Assembly (NCBI GenBank): GCA_012728955.1 | Contig: JAAYED010000207.1 | Coordinates: 1 to 44,853 of the forward strand | Length of the DNA: 44,853 bases | Origin: Chloroflexota bacterium | Lineage (GTDB): Bacteria > Chloroflexota > Anaerolineae > UBA1429 | Direction of reading: 5' to 3' | Shown here: positions 16,384-23,975 of the stretch, piece after piece | Layout: every line of letters starts with the position of its first letter | Position numbering within the stretch: the stretch's first letter is position 1 | Made by a program: the position numbers and the translations under genes | Notes under the pieces: generated by a model | The model's input: the letters and a program-made list of their open reading frames with translations, nothing else | Database searches by the model: none | Told to the model about the DNA's origin: nothing

Positions 16384-17607
16384 CTAGGCGACTGTGAGAC
16401 GATGGAATCGCTTTTTACCTGCGCGCAGCAGGATCTCGCCTTCCTGAATGTCATCTGTACCGAGCAGACGGTCGGTTGACGGTACGGCCTGATCATTGAC
16501 ATAGGCACCCCCCTGCTCCACCAGGCGGCGTGCTTCACTCTTGGAGCGGCTCAGGCCGACTTCCACCAGCGCATCCACCAGGGGCAGGCCATCGGTGAGC
16601 CGATCGAGCGCCAGCGGCGTCGAGGGGATGGCCGCCCGTTCGCCAGAGCCTCCAAAGAGAGCCCGCGCGGCCCCCTGTGCCTGCTCAGCCGCCTCTGCAC
16701 CATGTACCAGGCTGGTCACGGTGTAGGCCAGCACCTGCTTGGCATGATTGAGCGCGGAACCCCGTACCGAGGTCAGTTCGGCAACCTCCTCCAGAGGCTT
16801 GAAGGTATACAGCCGGAGAAAGCGCTCCACGTCGTCATCCTCCACGTTGACCCAGTACTGGTAAAAGTCGTACGGGGAGAGCATGTCGCCGTTCAGCCAG
16901 AGCGCGCCTTCAGCGGACTTGCCCATCTTGGCGCCGGAGGAGGTGGTCAAGAGCGGCGTGGTCATGGCAAAGGCCTCGCCCCCGTCCACACGGCGGATCA
17001 GATCCACTCCCGCCAGAATATTGCCCCATTGATCGTTACCGCCCAGCTGCAGACGGCAGTCGTAGGTCCGGTAGAGGTGCAAAAAGTCATAGGCCTGAAG
17101 CAGTTGATAGTTGAACTCGATAAAGCTGAGCCCCCGCTCCAGCCGCTGACGGTAGGCCTCCATGGCGATCATGCGGTTCACAGAAAAGTGCTGGCCGATC
17201 TCGCGCAAAAAGTCGATGTACCCCAGCTTGAGCAGCCAATCGGCATTGTTCACAACAATGGCCTTGCCCTCGTCAAAGGAGATAAAGCGCGAGAGCTGCT
17301 GCTGGATGGCACGCACGTTGGTTTGGATGGCCTCTACGGCCAACAGTTTACGCATCTCGGTACGACCGCTCGGATCTCCAATCATGCCTGTACCACCGCC
17401 CACCAGGATCAGGGGGCGATGCCCGGCACGCTGGAGGTTGGCAACCACCATGATGGTAAGGAGATGTCCCACATGGAGACTCACCGCAGACGGGTCATAG
17501 CCAATGTAAAAGGACAAGGGTTGGTCCAGGGCGGCATGCAGCGCCTCCTGGTCCGATACCTGTTCGATGTAACCCCGTTCCTGCAGCAGATCCAACACGT
17601 TCGCCAT
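16384..17607 (-). CDS. tyrS: Tyrosyl-tRNA synthetase
   Basis: 407-aa class I aminoacyl-tRNA synthetase that charges tRNA-Tyr. The HIGH-type motif is HVGH at 45-48, preceded by FYIGYDPSAVSL. The tyrosine-binding block is LGGNDQWGN (188-196), and the KMSKS loop is KMGKS at 227-231. The C-terminal S4-like RNA-binding domain (LVDALVEVGLSRSKSEARRLVEQGG...) is complete. ATG 17607 follows AGGGTGA and begins MANVLDLLQERG, as in the family; upstream in-frame codons run into the promoter. No T-box or other leader element is visible. Confidence 0.97.
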   Translation of the reverse strand: MANVLDLLQERGYIEQVSDQEALHAALDQPLSFYIGYDPSAVSLHVGHLLTIMVVANLQRAGHRPLILVGGGTGMIGDPSGRTEMRKLLAVEAIQTNVRAIQQQLSRFISFDEGKAIVVNNADWLLKLGYIDFLREIGQHFSVNRMIAMEAYRQRLERGLSFIEFNYQLLQAYDFLHLYRTYDCRLQLGGNDQWGNILAGVDLIRRVDGGEAFAMTTPLLTTSSGAKMGKSAEGALWLNGDMLSPYDFYQYWVNVEDDDVERFLRLYTFKPLEEVAELTSVRGSALNHAKQVLAYTVTSLVHGAEAAEQAQGAARALFGGSGERAAIPSTPLALDRLTDGLPLVDALVEVGLSRSKSEARRLVEQGGAYVNDQAVPSTDRLLGTDDIQEGEILLRAGKKRFHRLTVA

Positions 17608-17665
17608 GACATCACCCTTGTACTTGACTGACCTGAACAGCGTAATACGATTAGGCCTATCGGAT

Positions 17666-17694
17666 ATCCTATCCGCCGGCAGGCGGATTGTCAA
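17666..17694 (-). promoter_or_regulatory. tyrS promoter
   Basis: On the minus strand, TTGACA (17694-17689), exactly 17 bases, then TAGGAT (17671-17666), 59 bp before ATG 17607. The element overlaps small palindromes (GGATATCC at 17662-17669, TAGGCCTA at 17652-17659) that could be operators; that is speculative. Confidence 0.75.
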
Positions 17695-17738
17695 TTATGT
17701 GCCGCTGTCGACGGTACCGAACTGGCCGGGAGGTTCCC

Positions 17739-18458
17739 TTGTCCGAAACTGCCACCGTCATCGCCATCATCCTGCTTTCAGGGCTCATTCAGGGCATCAC
17801 CGGCTTTGGATTCGGGCTGTTTTCCATGGGCGCCCTGGTACTGATCATGCCTGTGCGCGACGCGACGGTGATCATCGCCATCCTGTCCCTGGCCAGCGCC
17901 ACCCTGAACCTGTGGAGCACGCGCAAGAACATACCGTGGCGCGACGCTCTGCCGGTTACCGCGGCGGCTGTGCCCACCACCATCATCGGGGTATGGCTCC
18001 TGCGCAGCACCCCGACCGAGGTCTTGAAGGCAGGCATCGCCGTGATGATCCTGGTAGGATGCGCGGTCACCTTTTGGCAGCCCAAGCGCCAGCTGATCAA
18101 CAAGCCGTTGCCGGCGGCGGTGGGAACGGGGGCGCTGGCAGGGCTGTTTGGCGGAGCATTGAACATGGGCGGGCCCCCAATCGTGCTCTATACGCTGTTG
18201 CGCGGCTGGGACAAGACCGAGGCCAAGTGCGTCATGTCGCTGTTTTTCTTTGTGACGGGCATGCTGCGGGTGGCGATGCATGGCATCACCGGTAACCTGA
18301 CCGCTGCGCTGGCCTGGCGCTCCCTGCTGCTGTTGGTCCCGGCCCTGGCGGCCACCTTTGCCGGAGTACGCATTTTCCGCAGGCTGAGTACGCGCGCATT
18401 TCGGTATTCAGCAGCGGGCCTGCTGGTGGTGCTTGCCTTGCGCATTCTGCTGGGCTAG
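17739..18458 (+). CDS. TauE/SafE family sulfite/anion permease
   Basis: 239 aa, seven to eight TM helices, with the two TauE repeats visible: N-terminal LIQGITGFGFGLFSMGALVL (family G-x-G-G-x motif region) and the second-half ALAGLFGGALNMGGPPIVLY. These proteins move sulfite, sulfonates or related organic anions across the membrane; the substrate cannot be predicted. The start TTG 17739 is supported by GGGAGG five bases upstream and by the hydrophobic N-terminus starting immediately. It is divergent from tyrS and has no metabolic partner next to it. Confidence 0.9.
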   Translation: MSETATVIAIILLSGLIQGITGFGFGLFSMGALVLIMPVRDATVIIAILSLASATLNLWSTRKNIPWRDALPVTAAAVPTTIIGVWLLRSTPTEVLKAGIAVMILVGCAVTFWQPKRQLINKPLPAAVGTGALAGLFGGALNMGGPPIVLYTLLRGWDKTEAKCVMSLFFFVTGMLRVAMHGITGNLTAALAWRSLLLLVPALAATFAGVRIFRRLSTRAFRYSAAGLLVVLALRILLG

Positions 18459-18664
18459 CACGGGGCGTTCGCAATCCTGCCAGCCTCGGTGACCGGCGAG
18501 GTTGTCGCCACCGCTGTCGCCCTCTGATGAGCGCCGCTCCGCCAACACGCCCGGGTGGGGGCGCGGGCCATCCCGGGACCTAGCATAGAGCCTGTGCCGC
18601 TGCACGCCAGAGTCCCAGGGCTCGATCAACAGGCACTGACGACCGGCTTTCAAGTGGTACAAGC

Positions 18665-18696
18665 AAGAGGGCCACCGGGTATCCGGTGGCCCTCTT
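18665..18696 (-). terminator. Intrinsic terminator of tRNA-Asp
   Basis: Perfect 14-bp stem AAGAGGGCCACCGG (18665-18678) / CCGGTGGCCCTCTT (18683-18696) with loop GTAT, starting 7 bp beyond the tRNA 3' end. Because of its symmetry it may also stop read-through from the permease gene. Confidence 0.85.
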
Positions 18697-18702
18697 GTTC
18701 TG

Positions 18703-18776
18703 CGGAAGCGACGGGAATCGAACCCGCGATCTTCGGCTTGACAGGCCGACGTGTTAGACCGCTACACTACGCCTCC
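18703..18776 (-). tRNA. tRNA-Asp (GUC)
   Basis: The minus-strand sequence folds as a full cloverleaf: acceptor GGAGGCG / CGCTTCC with one G-U pair, the D arm, an anticodon stem with loop CTGTCAA (18744-18738; anticodon GTC at 18742-18740), and a T arm GCGGG-TTCGATT-CCCGT. The discriminator base is G, as expected for Asp. The CCA end is not encoded. It has its own promoter upstream and terminator downstream. Confidence 0.96.
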
Positions 18777-18786
18777 AGCGCGAAAC

Positions 18787-18815
18787 ATAGTACCATGGCT
18801 GAGCTACCCTGTCAA
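18787..18815 (-). promoter_or_regulatory. Promoter of tRNA-Asp
   Basis: On the minus strand, TTGACA (18815-18810), 17-base spacer, TACTAT (18792-18787), ending 10 bp before the tRNA 5' end. It uses the same hexamers and spacing as the serS promoter at 27447-27475. Confidence 0.85.
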
Positions 18816-18926
18816 ACGTGGTATTCTCACTCGCCGCTGGTCTCTCACAAGTTCGCAACCGCAGGGCCTGAGGCACGTACTGTAGAGTGTGGTCAAGGCC
18901 GCACCATCCTGTTGGGAGCATGCCTT

Positions 18927-20306
18927 TTGAGCGCTACCAGTTCCGATCCGCTCGCGCCAGGTACCCGCCTCAAGGGTCGCTACGAGGTGATTGACCTGAT
19001 CAAGGGCGGCGGCATGTCCTGGATCTACCGGGTGCGCGAACACCGTCAGGATGCCACCACCCAGCTGTGGGCACTGAAAGAGTTGCGCATCGACGCAGAG
19101 GATACCCACACCCTCGCCGAGGCGGAACAGCTCTTTGCTCAGGAAGCACATATCCTGGTACGCCTGAGCCATCCGAACCTGCCGCGCGTAGCTGCTTTTT
19201 TCAGCGAGAACGGTCGATCATACCTGGTGATGGAGTTTGTGCACGGCCACACCTTGCAGGAGATACTCGGGCGGGCCGGTGGGCCATTGCCCGAACGCGA
19301 GGTCACTCCCTGGTTCATCCAGGTGTGCGCGGTGCTCCAGTACCTGCACGCTCAGCGCCCAGCGGTGATCTTTCGCGATCTCAAGCCCAGCAATGTCATG
19401 GTTACCCCCTCCGGCGATATCAAGCTGATCGATTTTGGCATCGCCCGCACCTACAAAGTGGGCAAACTGCGTGACACTATCAGCATGGGTTCGGAGAACT
19501 ATGCGGCGCCCGAACAGTGGGGGCAGGAGCAGACCGACGCCCGCTCCGATGTGTACGCCGCCGGTGCGACGATGTATCATCTGCTGGCCAACGAGGCGCC
19601 GCTGCCGGCCTTTGTACCCGGGGAGCGCATTCCCCTGGAACGGCGCAACGCCGCCGTGTCGGCCCGGCTGGCGGAAGTGATCGCCCGGGCCATGGCGCCC
19701 GAACGCGCCGACCGGTACCAGTCGGCAGAGGAGCTGCGCGCGGCGCTGATTCGCACCCTGGCGCCGTGGGAACGGGTGCGCTGGCTGGGGACGGGCACCC
19801 GGACGCAGTCCGCGCCGCGGCAACCGGACACATCCCCGGGATACGCAACTGCAGAGGCAGTGGCACCGGCACCGATGGTATCACCACAGCCGAGCGTATA
19901 CTGTATACATTGTGGTGCGGCCAACCGACAGGGGGCGCGCTATTGCGCCAGCTGTGGCCGCCCCCAAACCGCCAGGTTGCGACGCACCCTGACGCTGCAG
20001 TATGCCTCGTCAGCACCGGTGCGGTATTCTCTGGAGCACAACAACACCGTAATCGGCCGGCGATCGCCAAGCCGTTCCGTGGATATCGATCTGGGTCCCT
20101 ATGATCCCCAAGGCTATGTATCACGTCAGCATGCGCAAATTGGCTGGCACCAGGGACAGGGCAGCATTCAAGATCTGAAAAGTTCGAACGGTACCTTTGT
20201 GAATGGGCGTCGCGTGCCGGCTGACCACGCCACACCCTTGCGCCATGGAGACGTGGTACGCATCGGCACACTGGAACTGCGCTACTCGGAGGAGCCCGAA
20301 GTATGA
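18927..20306 (+). CDS. Ser/Thr protein kinase with zinc ribbon and C-terminal FHA domain
   Basis: 459 aa, no TM helix. A Hanks-type kinase domain occupies residues 19-275: Lys51 in ALKEL, catalytic FRDLKPSN (Asp151, Asn156), IDFG (Asp169), AAPE, so it should be active. A Pro/Ala linker follows, then a C4 zinc ribbon (YCIHCGAANRQGARYCASCG, 325-344). An FHA domain lies at 365-455 with GRR, VSRQHA (399-403) and SSNGTFVNG (419-427), which reads phosphothreonine. Start: TTG 18927 with GGGAG 8 bases upstream; in-frame sequence further upstream runs through the tRNA and is not coding. First gene of a five-gene phospho-signalling operon; it overlaps the next gene by ATGA. Confidence 0.9.
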   Translation: MSATSSDPLAPGTRLKGRYEVIDLIKGGGMSWIYRVREHRQDATTQLWALKELRIDAEDTHTLAEAEQLFAQEAHILVRLSHPNLPRVAAFFSENGRSYLVMEFVHGHTLQEILGRAGGPLPEREVTPWFIQVCAVLQYLHAQRPAVIFRDLKPSNVMVTPSGDIKLIDFGIARTYKVGKLRDTISMGSENYAAPEQWGQEQTDARSDVYAAGATMYHLLANEAPLPAFVPGERIPLERRNAAVSARLAEVIARAMAPERADRYQSAEELRAALIRTLAPWERVRWLGTGTRTQSAPRQPDTSPGYATAEAVAPAPMVSPQPSVYCIHCGAANRQGARYCASCGRPQTARLRRTLTLQYASSAPVRYSLEHNNTVIGRRSPSRSVDIDLGPYDPQGYVSRQHAQIGWHQGQGSIQDLKSSNGTFVNGRRVPADHATPLRHGDVVRIGTLELRYSEEPEV

Positions 20307-21586
20307 TATCGCACGGCACCACACACACCTGCCACGATTGCGGGCGTGACAATCGGCCCGGGGCGAGTTTCTGTGCCTGGTGCGGAAGCCCGATCCCTTC
20401 AGATGAGGATCCTTGGCTGACTCCACGGGCGAGCCCGGTGCCCCCCGGTGCCGGGGGCGCTGTCACCCGCAAGCTTGATCCCGCCGAACTGGACCTGGCC
20501 ATGCCCCTGGGCGTGGGCACGCTGTTGGCGCAGCGATACGAGATCCTCGAGCTATTGACAGAGACGCCCGATAACCGAATCTATCGCGCCCGGGATCGAC
20601 AGCGCTGCCCGTCCTGTGGCCAGGTCGCGCTGGACACACCCGCACCGCCCTACTGTTCGCGCTGCGGCGCTCAGATGGCCCCCGCAGGCACGGTCAGCAT
20701 CCTCGAGTACCGAGCAGGTCCCTCCACGGAGCTGGAGGGGCACTTTCAGGATGGCGGCCGCGACTATTATGTCCAGTATGAGCCCAGCGGTCCATCCCGG
20801 GCGCTCGCCGCATCAGACTGGCGCGTGGTGTTCGGAACGGCGACCGATCCCGGATGCCAGGCCGACACCAACGAGGACGCCCTGGACGCCCGGCTGTACG
20901 CTGATCACCGGGGCACGCGTCTGGGCTATTTCGTAGTGGCCGATGGCGTGGGGGGCCAACAGCATGGTGAAATCGCCAGCCACGCCGCGGTGCAGGCAGC
21001 CTGGCATTCGCTCTATGAGGGGTTGTGGCAGATGGCCTTCCATGGCGAGGCCATCACCGATGCGGACGCACGCGCCGCAGTGACCGGAGCGATCAACGCG
21101 GCCAACAGCGCGGTCCAACAGGCGCGCAGCGTGCGCCAGAGCGACATGACCACCACGATCACGCTGGCCGTATTGGTGGGCCGCCGCGCGCACATCGGAA
21201 ACCTCGGAGACAGCCGCACCTACCTCTGGGACGCTCAGGGTCTCCACCGGGTCACCAAAGACCACTCTTTTGTGCAGCGGCTGGTGGATACCGGTCAGAT
21301 CAGGCCGGAAGAGGTCTACACACACCCACGCCGCAATCTCATCTACGGCTCGCTGGGGGAGCAAGCCCAGTGTCAGCCTGACCTGTACACCGTCGAGGTG
21401 GGCCCTGACGCGCGCCTGGTGCTGTGCAGCGACGGCTTGTGGGAGATGGTGCGTGACGAGGGCATCGAGGAGGTGTTGCTGGCAGAGCCGGATCCGCAGC
21501 GCGCCGCCGAGCGCCTGCTGCAAAACGCGCTGCTGGCAGGTGGCGCAGACAATATTGCCGTGGTGGTCGTACAGTTAGAGCGCTAG
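20303..21586 (+). CDS. Zinc-ribbon PP2C-type Ser/Thr phosphatase with remnant kinase N-lobe
   Basis: 427 aa. Order: zinc ribbon (CHDCGRDNRPGASFCAWCG, 10-28); a short segment GTLLAQRYEILELL...NRIYRARDR (72-99) that matches beta1-beta2 of the upstream kinase but lacks the Gly loop and all catalytic parts; a second zinc ribbon (CPSCGQ...YCSRCG, 102-122); then a full PP2C domain (about 172-426). PP2C motifs: NED (190-192), VVADGVGG (211-218), GNLGDSRTYL, LCSDGLWE (Asp377) and GGADNIAV (Asp416). It probably reverses the operon's kinases. ATGA overlap with the kinase gene. The kinase fragment is too short to fold alone and may dock to the active kinases (inference). Confidence 0.9.
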   Translation: MISHGTTHTCHDCGRDNRPGASFCAWCGSPIPSDEDPWLTPRASPVPPGAGGAVTRKLDPAELDLAMPLGVGTLLAQRYEILELLTETPDNRIYRARDRQRCPSCGQVALDTPAPPYCSRCGAQMAPAGTVSILEYRAGPSTELEGHFQDGGRDYYVQYEPSGPSRALAASDWRVVFGTATDPGCQADTNEDALDARLYADHRGTRLGYFVVADGVGGQQHGEIASHAAVQAAWHSLYEGLWQMAFHGEAITDADARAAVTGAINAANSAVQQARSVRQSDMTTTITLAVLVGRRAHIGNLGDSRTYLWDAQGLHRVTKDHSFVQRLVDTGQIRPEEVYTHPRRNLIYGSLGEQAQCQPDLYTVEVGPDARLVLCSDGLWEMVRDEGIEEVLLAEPDPQRAAERLLQNALLAGGADNIAVVVVQLER

Positions 21587-21609
21587 GGCAGGCACGGCAG
21601 GAGGAAAGA

Positions 21610-22878
21610 ATGACGCAGGAAATGCAGCTCGTTGTGACAACGAACAAACAATACGTCCCCGTGACGCAAACGCAGCAGCTGATCTATGTGCTGGTTTCGG
21701 CACAGCCCAGTTCGGTGCTGGCACGCACGCGCATGGGCCTGAACTTTGGCTTTGTACTGGATCGTTCCGGGTCGATGCGCGGCGCCAAAATGGACCGACT
21801 CAAGCAGGCGATGGAAGTGGCGGCGGCCCGCCTGGGGCCCAGCGATCGGGTGTCGGTGACCGTCTTTAACGACAGTGCCCAGATACTTTCCGCCAGTGGT
21901 CTGTTGAGCGAGCAGCGGTCCCTGGCCTTTCGGGTACGCTCCTTGCGCGCCGGAGGCGGCACGCAAATGGCGCGGGGCCTGAGCCTCGGCCTGCGAGAGG
22001 TCTTTCGCCACTTTGACCGCCAACTCTCCAACCAGGTGCTGCTGTTTACCGACGGACAAACCTATGGGGATGAAGAGCAATGTCTCAAGCTGGCGCGAGA
22101 GGCGGGTGAACATCACATCGCCATTCAGGCGCTGGGGCTGGGCGACGACTGGAACGAGGATCTTTTGGACCAGATGGCGCAGAGCAGCGGCGGCATCGCG
22201 GACTTGATCGAATCCCCCGACGAGATCGTGCCCTTGTTTACGCAGACGGTAGAGCGCTCGCAGAAGGCGGTAGTACGCAACGCCGCGCTGGTTTTGCGAC
22301 TGGTGCCTGGAGTCACCCCACGTCAGGTGTGGCAAGTCACCCCCCTGTTGGCAAACCTGGGGTACATGCCCATCGGCGAGAATGATGTGCAGATCGACAT
22401 GGGCGAGTTGGATGCGGAACAGGGCAAGTCGGTGCTGGTGGAATTGCTGCTACCGCCTCGACCGGCAGGAAACTATCGTATCGCACAGGCGCAGGTGACC
22501 TATGACCTGCCCCAGGCTGACAAGACCGGCCTGCAGACGCGTCAAGATGTGATTTTGGACTATACGGGTGACGCGACACTGGCGCGCCGATATGACCCTG
22601 CCATCATGAATTTGGTGGAAAAGGTCACCGCCTTCAAGTTGCAGACGAGAGCGCTCGATGAGGCGCGCATGGGCAATGTGGCGGCGGCAACCAAAAAGCT
22701 CCGGTCTGCGGCTACCCGCCTGCTGGAGATGGGCGAGGCCGATCTGGCCCGCTCCGCCCAGGCCGAGGCAGACAACTTGGAGAGATCTGGACAAATGAGT
22801 GCCGCAGGCACAAAAAAGCTGCGCTACCAGACCAGAAAACTGACACAACGACTATCGGACCTGCCCGAGGATATGTGA
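21610..22878 (+). CDS. von Willebrand factor A domain protein (TerY/CoxE-like)
   Basis: 422 aa. The vWA domain spans about 44-225 with an intact MIDAS motif D-x-S-x-S (Asp51, Ser53, Ser55 in FVLDRSGSM), a Thr in the GGGTQMARGL loop, and LLFTDGQTYGDE. A beta-sandwich-like region follows (about 230-340), and a helical C-terminus with several Lys/Arg (KVTAFKLQTRALDEARMGNVAAATKKLRSA). Without signal peptide or TM, it is presumably a cytoplasmic metal-dependent interaction platform. AGGAGG lies 6-7 bases before ATG 21610, 23 bp after the phosphatase gene. vWA + PP2C + kinase as neighbours is the TerY-P arrangement. Confidence 0.9.
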   Translation: MTQEMQLVVTTNKQYVPVTQTQQLIYVLVSAQPSSVLARTRMGLNFGFVLDRSGSMRGAKMDRLKQAMEVAAARLGPSDRVSVTVFNDSAQILSASGLLSEQRSLAFRVRSLRAGGGTQMARGLSLGLREVFRHFDRQLSNQVLLFTDGQTYGDEEQCLKLAREAGEHHIAIQALGLGDDWNEDLLDQMAQSSGGIADLIESPDEIVPLFTQTVERSQKAVVRNAALVLRLVPGVTPRQVWQVTPLLANLGYMPIGENDVQIDMGELDAEQGKSVLVELLLPPRPAGNYRIAQAQVTYDLPQADKTGLQTRQDVILDYTGDATLARRYDPAIMNLVEKVTAFKLQTRALDEARMGNVAAATKKLRSAATRLLEMGEADLARSAQAEADNLERSGQMSAAGTKKLRYQTRKLTQRLSDLPEDM

Positions 22879-22898
22879 GTACGCACAAGGAGCTGACC

Positions 22899-23975
22899 AT
22901 GAGATGCCAGAATTGTGGGAGTCAAGTTCAACCCGACGCCCTGTTTTGTGACCAGTGCGGCGCCAAGCTCGAGGCGGCACCGCCTTCCGCAGCGGTGACC
23001 GCAGCACCGGCGGCGATGCAGACACCCGTTGCCCCTGCGTCCATACCTGCCCTGCCTGGCGTGGCAGTGTGCGCCGCCTGTGGTGCCGAAAACTTGCCCG
23101 GTGAGGCGTTCTGCTCTGACTGCGGGTCACCGCTGGCCCCGCCAGAGCCGATGCCCGAGGCGGCTCCGTTCTCTGCAGCGGCGCCTGAGCAACCGGTGGT
23201 TGTGGAGGCTCCGCTGCCGCCAGAGGCCATGCCGGCCAGCGAGCCACCTGCCCCTGTGGCAACACCTGCCAGGGAGGAAAGCGCACCAGTTGCAGCCGCA
23301 CAACCCGAGCAGACCATTGCCTGCGCCGCCTGTGGCGCTGAACTGGAGGCGGGCGACCGCTTCTGCCACGCCTGTGGTGCCCGTGTCCAAGCGCCTGCGG
23401 CGGCGGTAGAGCCGCCGGCGGCGGTAGAGGCAGTGGAGGCGGCAGCGCCTGCCAGTCCTGCCCCGGCGGTGTTGACCGAGTGCCCCACCTGTGGCGCGCA
23501 CGTTACACCCGGCGAACTGTTTTGTGAGTTTTGCGGAGCAGCCCTGGTAAAACACGCGGCCACGCCAGCACAACAGAGCACGTCATCTGCGCCAGTGGCT
23601 GCGCCTGCAGCCGCAACTTTGTCGGTTGCAGCGCCGGCGACGGTAGAGGAAGGGCCTGCCTTGCAGGTGGTAGAGACGGGGCAGCTGTTGCTGCTCCCGG
23701 TAGGCACCGAGGTTCTGGTGGGCCGCGAGGACTCGTTCAGCAACATCTACCCGGACATCGACCTGACACCCTTTGGGGCGGAGGAAAAGGGCGTGTCCCG
23801 TCGCCACTTTAAGTTGACCGTGGCGGAGAACGCCTACGTGGTGCTCGATCTGGGCAGCACGAACTATACCTGGGTCAACCAGCAGCGGCTGCAGCCCAAC
23901 GTGCCCGTGCGGTTGCAGGATGGCGACGAGATTCGGGCAGGCCGGCTCAAGCTGGTGTTCAAGGCGAGAGGATGA
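22899..23975 (+). CDS. Protein with four zinc ribbons and a C-terminal FHA domain
   Basis: 358 aa. Four C4 zinc ribbons of the pattern CxxCG-x9-10-FCxxCG, at about 3-21, 58-76, 142-160 and 195-213, are separated by long Ala/Pro/Glu linkers. The FHA domain is at 262-356: VGRED, GVSRRHFKL (298-306) and a variant Ser-Thr-Asn loop STNYTWVN in place of the usual SxNGTxVN. It has no enzymatic domain, so it is probably an adaptor that recognises phosphorylated partners and multimerises through the ribbons. ATG 22899 has AAGGAG six bases upstream; GTG 22875 overlaps the previous stop but lacks an SD. ATGA overlap with the following kinase gene. Confidence 0.88.
   Translation: MRCQNCGSQVQPDALFCDQCGAKLEAAPPSAAVTAAPAAMQTPVAPASIPALPGVAVCAACGAENLPGEAFCSDCGSPLAPPEPMPEAAPFSAAAPEQPVVVEAPLPPEAMPASEPPAPVATPAREESAPVAAAQPEQTIACAACGAELEAGDRFCHACGARVQAPAAAVEPPAAVEAVEAAAPASPAPAVLTECPTCGAHVTPGELFCEFCGAALVKHAATPAQQSTSSAPVAAPAAATLSVAAPATVEEGPALQVVETGQLLLLPVGTEVLVGREDSFSNIYPDIDLTPFGAEEKGVSRRHFKLTVAENAYVVLDLGSTNYTWVNQQRLQPNVPVRLQDGDEIRAGRLKLVFKARG

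Noticed and set aside
17608-17738. T-box or other riboswitch before tyrS
   Set aside because: Only about 60 nt separate the promoter and ATG, and no GGTGG-ACC core or specifier-like structure is present.
18555-18926. N-terminal extension of the first kinase gene
   Set aside because: The extended frame runs through the tRNA-Asp gene and its terminator, and TTG 18927 has a proper SD and starts right before the kinase domain.
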